A stretch of 64,000 nucleotides of DNA from an uncultured Clostridia bacterium (GTDB lineage Bacteria; Bacillota; Clostridia; Christensenellales; Borkfalkiaceae), in assembly GCA_944376335.1 (NCBI GenBank), contig CALWCH010000002.1:91504-155503 (forward strand). The letters are read 5' to 3'. Each line of letters begins with the position of its first letter. Position 1 is the stretch's first letter. The notes beneath the pieces are model-generated. The model did not search any database, was not told the origin of the DNA, and saw only the letters and a list, made by a program, of their open reading frames with translations. Position numbers and translations under genes: made by a program. This document shows, one piece after another, positions 23,624 to 32,204 of this stretch.

Positions 23624-24934
23624 TTAACGCTTGTTGAGCATCTTGGGCGCCTTTTTGAGTTTGCCCTTCTTTTTCTTATCGTCCTCACCTTCGAGCGCAC
23701 GTTCCATTTCCTCGAACTGCTTGTTGTATTCCACATACTGTTCGTCGTTCTCGTGCTCTTTCTCGTACGCCTTTGCGTCCTCGTCGATGGCTTCCTTGCT
23801 CTCTCTGAGGCGCTGAAGGTCCTCACGCGAGAACGATTCGGGGAGTTGGTACACTTCGAGGTCGTCGTCGAGCGGCTTGATGGGGCGGCTGACGAGCTTG
23901 CTCTTGCCCTGCGCCAAAATCATGCGGCGGTATTCGCGCACGGCCTCCGAGGTCTCGCCCTGCGTCGCGGAGGCACTTCCGCCGATCTTGTCCTCCTGCG
24001 GCGTGCGGCTGTACAGCCCGCGGCCCGTTTTGACGCCGAGGTTGGGGTTGATAAACTTATCGAACGCCCACTGGGAGTAGTCCATCCAGACGAGCATTGC
24101 ATAGGAAAACCCGAAGAGAAGCATCACGACGACGGCGATGACGACGATGAAGTTGACGCCCGTAAAGAGCAGCCCGATGGGAAGAAGGGCGAGGACGGCG
24201 AAGAAGACAGTCTGCGGGAAGGTGCCGATCGTCATCACGACCGCGTTGCGGAAGAGCGCCCAAGGCCCCTGTTTGTAGTTGATGCCGAGCGAGATCATCC
24301 ACAGCGAAATGAGCCCCATCAGCGCGACGAGCACATATCCCACGACTTTGGAGACGATCATCCATCCAGGTGCGATGTCCATTGCGATGCACCAGTTGGC
24401 AAGATTGCCCATCGTCTGCGCCACGAAGAGGGTGAGCGTGAAGAGGAACACCGCCTCCAAAACGTTCCAGAAGTTGCGGCGGATGCCGCGCACAAAGTCG
24501 TTGGCGACGAAGATGCCCTCCGTCCAGATGAGGTTGCGGATGATGTACATGCCGCCCGAGAGCCCGAGCGCCGCAATAAAGCCCGCCACAATGAAGAGGG
24601 CGAAGAACAGCAGGTCGTTCTGGAACGCCGTCCATTCCGCGACGCCCACGACGTTGGGGATGACGGGGTATCCCACGCCGAGGCCGGAGCCGTAAGGGCC
24701 GAGCATATCCTGCGCCGAATTGACGAGAAGACGCCAGATGTAGACGAGGATGAGCGGGATAAAGGTGACGAGGGTCAGGAGATTGATGAGCATGAGCCGT
24801 CCGAATCTCCCCTTCATGATATCCCAAAAGAGCTGCCAGCGGTTGGTGGGAAGCGTACTGCGGGCGTACTCGTCGTCGCGTTCCTTCCCTTCCAGCCAAC
24901 GGGCAACGAGGCCCTTATGTTCTCTGTCTGCCAT
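23624..24934 (-). CDS. Multi-pass membrane protein (DUF624/YesL-like) with charged cytoplasmic tail
   Basis: The 436-residue protein has about six transmembrane helices between residues 45 and 285 (for example LINLLTLVTFIPLILVYIW). A long hydrophilic C-terminal region follows (about 290-436), rich in Glu and Lys, with a coiled-coil-like stretch and a very basic end (KKKKGKLKKAPKMLNKR). The N-terminal layout is reminiscent of DUF624 proteins, which often accompany sugar ABC transporters, but I am not sure of this. No neighbour gives a functional clue; it lies five bases upstream of the methyltransferase operon. Confidence 0.7.
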   Translation of the reverse strand: MADREHKGLVARWLEGKERDDEYARSTLPTNRWQLFWDIMKGRFGRLMLINLLTLVTFIPLILVYIWRLLVNSAQDMLGPYGSGLGVGYPVIPNVVGVAEWTAFQNDLLFFALFIVAGFIAALGLSGGMYIIRNLIWTEGIFVANDFVRGIRRNFWNVLEAVFLFTLTLFVAQTMGNLANWCIAMDIAPGWMIVSKVVGYVLVALMGLISLWMISLGINYKQGPWALFRNAVVMTIGTFPQTVFFAVLALLPIGLLFTGVNFIVVIAVVVMLLFGFSYAMLVWMDYSQWAFDKFINPNLGVKTGRGLYSRTPQEDKIGGSASATQGETSEAVREYRRMILAQGKSKLVSRPIKPLDDDLEVYQLPESFSREDLQRLRESKEAIDEDAKAYEKEHENDEQYVEYNKQFEEMERALEGEDDKKKKGKLKKAPKMLNKR

Positions 24935-25038
24935 ATGTTTCTCCTAAGAATGTACGATTTTGAAATCGGGAAAAGACCCCGATAAGAGTATTTTAACACG
25001 AATCGGAAAATATTTCAACTGTTCAAGGGGGAAATTCT

Positions 25039-25067
25039 TTGACTTTTCACAGGGCATATGATAAAAT
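25039..25067 (+). promoter_or_regulatory. Promoter of the lysine-riboswitch operon
   Basis: TTGACT (25039-25044) and TAAAAT (25062-25067) are 17 bp apart, placing the transcript start about 25074, at the 5' edge of the riboswitch. Confidence 0.85.
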
Positions 25068-25071
25068 AAGG

Positions 25072-25299
25072 GCGCTGAGAAGAGGAGCGGCCGAACAAGA
25101 GTACTGCTTTTGAGGAAGAAGAGGCTTCCGAAGAAGGAGCAGGAAAGGGTATCGCCGCCGAAACGGATGCGCGTCCTCTCGCTTTCCGTTGGGAATAAGG
25201 GAGAATACCTTTATTACTGTCACCGCGGTGATGCGCTTTCGGCGGACCCATGTGGGGAACGAAAAGAGGCAGGGCGGTGAAGTTCACCGCCTTTTTTGC
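25072..25299 (+). promoter_or_regulatory. Lysine riboswitch (L box) with terminator
   Basis: The leader contains the conserved L-box blocks in order: AGAGGAGCGGCCGAACAAGA followed by GTACTGC, then GAAAGGGTATCGCCGCCGAA, then the CTGTCACCGCGG segment. These match the lysC leader of Bacillus subtilis block by block. The expression platform ends in a perfect terminator (25273-25291, then six T). Lysine binding should favour termination and reduce asd-dapA-dapB expression. Confidence 0.92.
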
Positions 25300-25338
25300 A
25301 AACACTTAAAAGAGCATATTATCAAAGGAGCTACTTTC

Positions 25339-26424
25339 ATGAAGCAACTTCACTATAACGTCGCCGTCGTCGGCGCAACGGGCATGGTCGGCCAGCGCTT
25401 TGTCACCCTGCTCGAAGGTCACCCCTGGTTCACTCCCGTCGCACTCCTTGCGAGCGCCCGCTCCGCAGGTAAGACGTACGAGGAAGCCGTCGGGCACAAG
25501 TGGGCGATGACCCGCCCCATTCCTGCATATGCAAAAAATATGGTCGTTCTCGATGCCACGAAGGACGCCGAGAGCCTCGTCGGGAGAGTCGACTTTGTGT
25601 TCTGCGCCGTCGATATGAAGAAGGAGGAGATCCGCGCCCTCGAGGAAAAGTATGCAAAGCTCGAGATCCCCGTCGTCTCCAACAATTCGGCGCACCGCTT
25701 CACGCCCGACGTTCCCATGATCATTCCCGAGGTCAACCCCGAACACCTCGAGATCATTGCGGCGCAGAGAAAGCGCCTTCAGACCAAGCGCGGCTTCATC
25801 GCCGTCAAGAGCAACTGCTCGCTGCAATCCTATGTCCCCCTCCTTCACCCTCTGAAGAAGTTCGGGATCGAGAGCTGCGCCGTCTGCACTTATCAGGCCA
25901 TTTCGGGCGCCGGCAAGACGTTTGAGACCATGCCCGAGATCGTCGACAACGTCATTCCCTACATCGGCGGCGAGGAAGAAAAGAGCGAGAAGGAGCCCCT
26001 CAAGATCTGGGGCAATATCGAGGGAGACGCGATCGTTCCCGCAGAGGGCCCTGTCATCACGGCGCAGTGCCTTCGCGTGCCCGTTTCGGACGGCCACACG
26101 GCGGCGGTGTTCGTCAAGTTTAAGGATAAGCCCACCAAGGAGCAGATCCTTGCCGAGTGGGCGGCCTTTAAGGGCGAGCCGCAGGCGCTCGAACTCCCCT
26201 CCGCCCCCAAGCAGTTTCTTCATTACTTTGAGGAGGCCAACCGCCCGCAGCCAAAGCTCGACAGGATGCTGGAGAGTGGCATGGCGGTGTGCGCCGGAAG
26301 ACTGCGCGACGATGCGCTCTTTGATTACCGCTTTGTGGGGCTCTCCCACAACACGCTGCGCGGTGCGGCGGGCGGCGCGGTGCTGCTTGCAGAGCTCTTG
26401 GCAGCCAAGGGATATTTTGACTGA
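25339..26424 (+). CDS. asd: Aspartate-semialdehyde dehydrogenase
   Basis: Asd reduces aspartyl phosphate to aspartate semialdehyde with NADPH, the branch point to lysine, DAP, threonine and methionine. The 361-residue protein starts with VVGATGMVGQRFVTLLEGHP (NADP-binding) and has the catalytic Cys160 in VKSNCSLQSY. The sequence resembles the archaeal/fungal-type Asd rather than the E. coli type. The start at ATG 25339 is set by AAAGGAG nine bases upstream and lies beyond the riboswitch terminator. It is the first gene of the lysine-regulated operon. Confidence 0.96.
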   Translation: MKQLHYNVAVVGATGMVGQRFVTLLEGHPWFTPVALLASARSAGKTYEEAVGHKWAMTRPIPAYAKNMVVLDATKDAESLVGRVDFVFCAVDMKKEEIRALEEKYAKLEIPVVSNNSAHRFTPDVPMIIPEVNPEHLEIIAAQRKRLQTKRGFIAVKSNCSLQSYVPLLHPLKKFGIESCAVCTYQAISGAGKTFETMPEIVDNVIPYIGGEEEKSEKEPLKIWGNIEGDAIVPAEGPVITAQCLRVPVSDGHTAAVFVKFKDKPTKEQILAEWAAFKGEPQALELPSAPKQFLHYFEEANRPQPKLDRMLESGMAVCAGRLRDDALFDYRFVGLSHNTLRGAAGGAVLLAELLAAKGYFD

Positions 26425-26457
26425 GACCGCCATTCGGCGTCAGACAGGGAGGATAAC

Positions 26458-27348
26458 ATGACCGGATTTTTGAGAGGCTCCGCAACGGCGATGATCACCC
26501 CGTTCAACGAGAACGGCGTCGATCTTGCATCGTTCGGCGAGATGATGGAATACCAGATCGCGGGCGGAACGCACGCTCTCATCGTGCTCGGCACGACGGG
26601 CGAGCCCGCCACCATGACCGATGAAGAGAAGCAGTCGCTCATCCGCTATGCCGTCGAAAAGGCGGCTGGGCGCGTCAAGATCGTCATCGGCACGGGCACC
26701 AACAACACGCAGAAGGCGGTCGAGGGCACCATCCGCGCGGAAAAGCTGGGTGCGGACGGCATCCTCGCCGTCACGCCCTACTACAACAAGTGCACGCAGA
26801 ACGGGCTCGTCGCCTACTACCGCTCCATTGCGGAGGCGACCAAGCTCCCCGTCATCTGCTACAATGTGCCCGGCCGCACGGGCGTCAACATTCTGCCCGA
26901 AACGATGGCGAAGATCGCCGAAATTCCCAACATTGCGGGCATCAAGGAGGCGAGCGGCAACATGGCGCAGGTCCTCGAGACGGCGCGCCTTATCCGCGGC
27001 AAGTGCGACCTCTATTCGGGCGAGGATGCGCTCAATATGCCCATTTTGGCGGCGGGCGGCACTGCCGTCATCTCCGTCGTATCCAACATCGCGCCAGCGG
27101 CCGTCAAAGAGCTGTGCGACGCCGTCCTCTCGGGCGATTTGAAGCGCGCCAACGAATGCAACGACAAGCTCATCCCGCTCACCAAGGCGTGCTTTATCGA
27201 AGTCAACCCCATCCCCGCCAAGGCGGGCATGAACGCCCTCGGCTTCAGAGCGGGCACTCCCCGCGCTCCCCTCTCGGAGATCGAAGAGGCGCACCGCGAA
27301 GTGCTCATTATGGCCATGAAGGAGTTCGGGCTGGAGGTGAAGGCATGA
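26458..27348 (+). CDS. dapA: 4-hydroxy-tetrahydrodipicolinate synthase
   Basis: DapA condenses pyruvate with aspartate semialdehyde. The 296-residue TIM barrel shows GTTGEPATMTDEE, Tyr135 (ICYNVPGRTG) and the Schiff-base Lys163 (GIKEASGN). It sits 33 bp after asd and overlaps dapB by the bases ATGA. All known catalytic residues are present. Confidence 0.97.
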   Translation: MTGFLRGSATAMITPFNENGVDLASFGEMMEYQIAGGTHALIVLGTTGEPATMTDEEKQSLIRYAVEKAAGRVKIVIGTGTNNTQKAVEGTIRAEKLGADGILAVTPYYNKCTQNGLVAYYRSIAEATKLPVICYNVPGRTGVNILPETMAKIAEIPNIAGIKEASGNMAQVLETARLIRGKCDLYSGEDALNMPILAAGGTAVISVVSNIAPAAVKELCDAVLSGDLKRANECNDKLIPLTKACFIEVNPIPAKAGMNALGFRAGTPRAPLSEIEEAHREVLIMAMKEFGLEVKA

Positions 27349-28097
27349 ACATCGTTCTCTGCGGCGCGTGCGGCCGCATGGGCAGGAATGTTGCCGAGGC
27401 ATGTAAGGAGCGCGGCGTCACCGTGACGGCGGGCGTCGACGTTGTTCCCTCCCCCATGCCCTTCCCCGTCTATACGTCCTTTGAAGAGATCAAAGAACCT
27501 GCGGACGTCGTCATCGACTTCTCCCCCGCCTCCTCCGTCAGGGAGCGCCTTGCGTTCTGTAAAGCGCGCAAGATCGGCATCGTCATCGCGGGCACGGCGT
27601 TCTCCGACGAGGACGAGGCGCTCATTCTGGAAGCTGCGAAGGACATCCCCGTGTTTCAGACGGGCAACCTCTCCGTCGGCGTCAACCTTCTGCAGATGCT
27701 TGTCAAGAAGGCGGCGGAAGTGCTCGGCGACGGGTTCGATGCCGAGATCGTCGAGCGGCATCATAATCAGAAGAAGGATGCACCCTCGGGCACGGCGCTC
27801 ATGCTTGCAAAGAGCGTCAACGAGGGTTTTGGCGGCAATAAAGAGAATGTATTTGGCCGCCACGGGCTCGTCGGCGCGCGAAATAAGAGCGAGATCGGCA
27901 TCCACGCCGTGCGCGGCGGCACCATCGTCGGCGAACACGAGGTCATGTTTGCAGGGCAGGACGAGATCGTCACCCTCTCCCATTCGGCGCGCAGCCGCAT
28001 GGTGTTTGCCGAGGGCGCGCTCAGAGCTGCAGCTTGGCTCACTACGCAGCCCGCAGGAAAGTACGACATGAACGACCTGCTCAAGAGCGTTCTCTGA
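27345..28097 (+). CDS. dapB: 4-hydroxy-tetrahydrodipicolinate reductase
   Basis: DapB reduces the DapA product to tetrahydrodipicolinate with NAD(P)H. The 250-residue protein has the nucleotide-binding start MNIVLCGACGRMGRNV and the substrate motif ERHHNQKKDAPSGTA. Its start overlaps dapA's stop. The pathway continues through DapL (48728-49924) and DapF (51555-52388) encoded elsewhere in the window, so no succinylase or acetylase branch is needed. Confidence 0.97.
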   Translation: MNIVLCGACGRMGRNVAEACKERGVTVTAGVDVVPSPMPFPVYTSFEEIKEPADVVIDFSPASSVRERLAFCKARKIGIVIAGTAFSDEDEALILEAAKDIPVFQTGNLSVGVNLLQMLVKKAAEVLGDGFDAEIVERHHNQKKDAPSGTALMLAKSVNEGFGGNKENVFGRHGLVGARNKSEIGIHAVRGGTIVGEHEVMFAGQDEIVTLSHSARSRMVFAEGALRAAAWLTTQPAGKYDMNDLLKSVL

Positions 28098-28144
28098 CTT
28101 CCGAAAAAAACGCGCGTAATTTTACGAAAAAGTGCGAATATCGC

Positions 28145-28173
28145 TTGACTTGAGCGCAGCTTTTTGGTATGAT
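28145..28173 (+). promoter_or_regulatory. Promoter of tRNA-Thr
   Basis: TTGACT (28145-28150) and TATGAT (28168-28173) are 17 bp apart. Confidence 0.75.
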
Positions 28174-28218
28174 ATACAAGCTGTGACGCGGATGACCGCG
28201 AACAGGGAAAGCGATCAT

Positions 28219-28294
<76 letters not shown>

Positions 28295-28323
28295 TCTTTG
28301 TTGCACGATAAGGCTGCAGCGGG

Positions 28324-28363
28324 AAATCTCCACAAGATACGGACGATCTTGTGGAGATTTTCT
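28324..28363 (+). terminator. Terminator after tRNA-Thr
   Basis: A perfect 15-bp stem (28324-28338 with 28346-28360) is followed by T-rich sequence. Confidence 0.88.
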
Positions 28364-28401
28364 CTATATTCTGCGGTTTTTCTTCAATCATGATTTTTGC
28401 A

Positions 28402-28472
28402 GGGCGGCGGCGCACAGATGTGCACCGCCGCCCCTCTTTGTTAAAAAGACAATCTCCCGCTATGCGGGAGAT
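28402..28472. repeat. Two strong hairpins before the IS200-like remnant
   Basis: A long GC-rich inverted repeat (28402-28432) is followed by a second perfect hairpin (28452-28460 with 28464-28472). IS200/IS605 elements carry subterminal hairpins at their ends, so the second may be the old left end; either could also be a terminator. Confidence 0.5.
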
Positions 28473-28562
28473 AAAATGGAGCGGAAGCGCCAAAAGAAAA
28501 ACCTCCAATGATACAATGGATGTGGCTTATAGCCGCAGACAAAGATCAAAGGAGGACTCAAG

Positions 28563-28751
28563 ATGAGTGAACTAAGTTTATCACATTGCAAGTATGAATG
28601 CAAGTACCATGTAGTATTTGCTCCAATATTTCGCAGACAGGTAATCTACGGAAAGTTGAAAGGCGAAATAGGAAAGATATTGCGCAAATAATGCGAGTAC
28701 AAAGGGATCGAAATTTTGGAAGCAAATGCGTGTCCAACTATGTTGCCATAG
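28563..28751 (+). pseudogene. IS200/IS605-family transposase remnant (tnpA)
   Basis: Translation from a good ribosome binding site (AAAGGAGG) gives MSELSLSHCKYECKYHVVFA and continues as PIFRRQVIYGKLKGEIGKIL, the clear N-terminus of IS200-type TnpA. An in-frame TAA at 28689-28691 interrupts it after 42 codons. Homology resumes with CEYKGIEILEANACP and then breaks off before the catalytic HUH motif (DHVHM in intact enzymes) could appear. The gene is therefore both nonsense-mutated and truncated. It marks an old insertion at the edge of the scarred region that follows. Confidence 0.88.
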
Positions 28752-28779
28752 CCGACATTAATAACGCAAATTAGATTCT

Positions 28780-29200
28780 TTACAGGGCGCGAATTGTGTC
28801 CACAGGTTTCTTTCTTGCCGCAATGAATACAGGGAAAAATGTACCAAGGAAGGCAACAACGATAGCAACCGCGATCATTAACAGGATGGGCAGCGGCCCG
28901 AATACGAATACTGTTACAGCAAGTCCCATTTGCGCTTTAAGTACATTATTCAGCACAGTTGCCGCAATCAGCGTACCTATCACCGACAATATCAGGCAAA
29001 TTCCGACGATCACTCCCGATTCGCAGAAGAAAATCTTGAACACATCTGCGCCGCGAGCTCCGATCGCTCGCAATATTCCGATCTCCTTCTTTTTTCGCCC
29101 TATAGGAAACAGGTGCGGAACGCACTCTGGAAACATCAGAGATGACCTTACCGTCTTTAAGCTCAATAATTCGGTCGCCGTATTCTTCTGCAAATGCGGC
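28780..29200 (-). pseudogene. ABC transporter remnant: ATPase end joined to FtsX permease end
   Basis: On the minus strand two pieces of a MacB/FtsX-type exporter remain. Near 29130-29200 is the tail of an ABC ATPase (AFAEEYGDRIIELKDGKVIS), its preceding VTHN-type motif disrupted by an apparent frameshift. From about 29100 to 28780 lies a permease C-terminus (KKKEIGILRAIGARGADVF, then four hydrophobic segments, ending FIAARKKPVDTIRAL). The intervening permease body is missing and the pieces are in different frames, so this is a deletion scar, not a working gene. The right edge meets a histidine-kinase fragment of opposite orientation. Confidence 0.75.
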
Positions 29201-29221
29201 ATAGCAGTAACCGCTACTTTT

Positions 29222-30061
29222 ATGTTCATTTCTATAAAGCGCGAACGCAAGCTTATAAGCGACATTGATGAAGTGCTTGATAAAATATCTTCCGGCGACT
29301 TTACTGCACAAATACCACTTACCCATAACGACATGAACGAAGATGATTTGATCACCAAACTCAACGCGGCTATCTCCGAACTAAATTCCGTCGCCATTTT
29401 AAAGAGCGATTTCATACGCAACTTTTCGCACGAGTTCAGAACTCCGATCGCATCTATAAAGGGATTTTCTGAAATATTATCTAAAAATAAGTCACTCAGC
29501 GAGGACGAACGGGAAAAATACTATAAAATTATCAATGAGGAGAGTACAAGACTTTCCAACCTTGCAAATATGACGCTTATGCTTGGGAAATTTGATGCTC
29601 AAAGCATCGTGGTCGATCAAGAAAGCTTTTACATTGACGAACAGATTGAAGAATGTGCGCTGCAGCTATATGCCGAGGTCGAGCGAAAAAAACTCAATGT
29701 ACAGATAGATTTGCCGCACATTAAGGTTTATGCTTCAAAAGAGTTGTTAAAGGAACTATGGCTCAACCTCTTCTCCAACGCAGTCAAATATACCGAACAA
29801 GGGGGTAGGATCTCTATTGTTCATTCACAAACCCCGAATGAAGATGTAATTTCGTTTATAGATAACGGGATCGGTATAAGCGAGGAAGCGCAGAAGCATA
29901 TCTTTGACGCGTATTATCAGGAGAACACTACAAGAGGCAGCCGCGGTATCGGCTTAGGACTTTCAATATGCAAGAGAATAACTGATTTACACGGGTGGAA
30001 ACTAACTGTCGAGTCTGTAAAAGGAAAAGGAAGCACATTTTCAGTTCATATCAACAAATAA
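29222..30061 (+). pseudogene. 5'-truncated sensor histidine kinase
   Basis: The sequence carries the end of a HAMP-like linker (LISDIDEVLDKISSGDFTAQ), the DHp helix with the phospho-accepting His in FIRNFSHEFRTP (codon 29429-29431), and a complete ATPase domain: N box LWLNLFSNAVKYTE, G1 DNGIGISEE, G2 RGIGLGLSICKRI. The N-terminal sensor and membrane helices are absent. The frame stays open to 28796, but those upstream codons are the antisense of the ABC remnant. The ATG at 29222 has no ribosome binding site. No response regulator is adjacent. It is probably non-functional, though a soluble kinase core could still be made. Confidence 0.75.
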
Positions 30062-30076
30062 CTTTTTAACAGAAGA

Positions 30077-30105
30077 AAGAAGTGCGCGGCATCCGCGCAC
30101 TTCTT
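30077..30105. terminator. Bidirectional terminator between the kinase remnant and the GH2 gene
   Basis: A 13-bp perfect stem (30077-30089 with 30093-30105) has pyrimidine-rich tails on both strands. Confidence 0.75.
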
Positions 30106-30185
30106 AGTTATACTTCAATGTCTCTGATTTATTGCTCTGCCCGCTCTTTCAAAGCCGCATATCCGGCTTCTATGAGCGTCACCTT

Positions 30186-32138
30186 TCATTTCTTTTTTCC
30201 GCTCTTTTTCGCCTTTCGCTTCTCCCAGCTCATGCTGTTGCCCGTATTGGTGCGGTAGGAAGGGTCCTTGCGTTTGACCTTATAAAACACGGCGGTATCT
30301 TGAAGGCCGCCCGCTTTGACGACGATCTCGTTTTTCTCTTCGAGATTGAGTTTGCACTTATAGACCTTGCCGCCCTTCTCGGGCGCGGGGGATGCGACGA
30401 GCCTTCCGTTGTTGTAAATTTCCACCTGTCCGACGTTGGAATAGACGGTGACAAAAGCCGTCCTGCCCGTGCGGTTTATAAAGCGCTTGCCGCAAAGGTG
30501 CAGCACCTTCTCCTTGGACCAGTACGCCTTGTAGAGGTAGAAGGCGTCCTTCTTCGTCTTTCTGTCGAAGGTGACGAGCCCCTTGTGGTTGCGCCCCGGC
30601 TCGCCGCCCTGGTTGCGCGCATCGGCGGCGAAGTCGAACATATTCCACACATGCGTCGCCCAAAGGCAGGGATTGCGCGCGAAGAATTCCAGCATATATT
30701 CATGATAGAGCGCCTGATATTCCTCGCTGTTGTCGAAGCGCTGCGGTCTTGCCGCGTGTAAGTTGGGCATCCCCTCCGCGCCGTATTCGGAGATGCCGAC
30801 CGCGCGGTCAGGATACTTCTTTTTGAATTTTTTCAGCCACGCGTCATTTAACGAAAGCCCCGGGCAGTACCACCCGAAATAGAGATTCCAGCTCTCGACA
30901 TCCCCGATGTGCGCCGTCGGAATGTCGACGGAACTTCCCATATAGTTTGCCGTTGTCGTCAGCCGATGCGGATCGAGCGTATGGCAGAGCTCGTTGAGGC
31001 GGCGGTGCGTCTGCAGCATATCCTCTTTATCGCCCTTCTTCATCGTGATCTCGTTGGAAAGCCCCCAAAAACAGATGGACGGGTGGTTGTACTGCTGCAG
31101 GATGAGCTCTCTCATCTGGCTCTCGGCGTTCTCATTGCCGCCCTTCATGTGGCGGGAGATATACGGGATCTCCGCCCAGACGACGAGCCCCGCCCGATCG
31201 CACAGCTCATAGAAGTAATCGTCGTGCTGATAGTGCGCGAGCCGCACGGTGTTGGCGCCCAACTCCAAAATGAGCCGCGTGTCCTCCTCGTGCTCCGCCT
31301 TGGTGAGCGCATTGCCGAGCTGCGGCCTGTCCTGATGGCGGCACACGCCGCGCAAGGGATAGCTTTCTCCGTTGAGGAAGAATCCCTTCTCGGGGTCGGC
31401 GCGGAAGGTGCGGAAGCCGAAAGCAGCGCATATCTCGTCCGCCTTCTCGCCCTCGCAGTAGAGCGAGGCGACGGCGCGGTAGAGGTACGGGTCTTGAACG
31501 CCGTTCCAAAGATGAACATTTTTTATGACCGCCGTTTCGCCGTTTTCAAGTTCGGCGACGCAATTCCCCTCGCCGTCGAAGATTTGGATCTTCACTTCCC
31601 CTTCGCCCGCGGGATAGGCGGTTACGGTGACGCGCCCGTCCTTTCCCTCGACGAGGGGGTCGATCTTGATGGGGCTCGCGCCGTAATATTCCAAGTCGAA
31701 GTGCGACTTGTCGACGCAGATGAGGTTGACGTCGCGGTAGATGCCGCCGTAGAAGGTGAAGTCCGCCTCCTGCGGATACACCCTGTCGTTGATGGAGTTG
31801 TCCACTTCCACCTTGATGAGGTTTTCATCCTTTAAGAAGGGCGTGATGTTGCAGCGGAAGGCGGAATATCCTCCGTCGTGGCTGCCCGCTCTCTCGCCGT
31901 TGACGTAGACGACCGCCGAGGCATTGACGCCCTTGAATTCGAGATACACCGCCCCGCCCTCGGGGAAGCTCGGCCTTTTCAGCCTCTTAAAATAGGTGCA
32001 GGTGCCGCGGAAGTAATCGTTGCCGCCGTCCTGCCCGTCCTCGCCGTTCCAAGTGTGGGGAAGGTCGATGCGCTGCTTTTTGCCGTTCTCGCCGTGTACA
32101 AATTCCCAATCGCGGTTGATGTTTGAAACTGTCTTCAT
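30186..32138 (-). CDS. Glycoside hydrolase family 2 (beta-galactosidase/glucuronidase-type)
   Basis: The predicted intracellular GH2 enzyme has 650 residues and no signal peptide. A sugar-binding jelly roll (about 1-150), an immunoglobulin-like domain (150-245) and the TIM barrel follow in order. The acid/base is Glu363 (FWGLSNEI) and the nucleophile Glu451 (VGISEYGAEG). The C-terminus is a short extra beta domain with a Lys-rich end (KRKAKKSGKKK). The gene lies 66 bp after a GPH-type sugar transporter on the same strand, so it probably hydrolyses what that transporter imports. Galactosidase versus glucuronidase cannot be settled by sequence alone. Confidence 0.9.
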   Translation of the reverse strand: MKTVSNINRDWEFVHGENGKKQRIDLPHTWNGEDGQDGGNDYFRGTCTYFKRLKRPSFPEGGAVYLEFKGVNASAVVYVNGERAGSHDGGYSAFRCNITPFLKDENLIKVEVDNSINDRVYPQEADFTFYGGIYRDVNLICVDKSHFDLEYYGASPIKIDPLVEGKDGRVTVTAYPAGEGEVKIQIFDGEGNCVAELENGETAVIKNVHLWNGVQDPYLYRAVASLYCEGEKADEICAAFGFRTFRADPEKGFFLNGESYPLRGVCRHQDRPQLGNALTKAEHEEDTRLILELGANTVRLAHYQHDDYFYELCDRAGLVVWAEIPYISRHMKGGNENAESQMRELILQQYNHPSICFWGLSNEITMKKGDKEDMLQTHRRLNELCHTLDPHRLTTTANYMGSSVDIPTAHIGDVESWNLYFGWYCPGLSLNDAWLKKFKKKYPDRAVGISEYGAEGMPNLHAARPQRFDNSEEYQALYHEYMLEFFARNPCLWATHVWNMFDFAADARNQGGEPGRNHKGLVTFDRKTKKDAFYLYKAYWSKEKVLHLCGKRFINRTGRTAFVTVYSNVGQVEIYNNGRLVASPAPEKGGKVYKCKLNLEEKNEIVVKAGGLQDTAVFYKVKRKDPSYRTNTGNSMSWEKRKAKKSGKKK

Positions 32139-32204
32139 GGTGCTCTCCCGAAAGCCTGCACTGCCCGCCGTGAAATACGGCGGGCGGGTGCGGAAAGTTC
32201 TCTG

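Noticed and set aside
25189-25338. Upstream extension of asd
   Set aside because: It reads through the lysine riboswitch and its terminator; a strong ribosome binding site precedes ATG 25339.
28796-29221. N-terminal extension of the histidine kinase frame
   Set aside because: These codons are the antisense of the FtsX permease remnant, which shows clear homology on the minus strand. They do not resemble a sensor domain.
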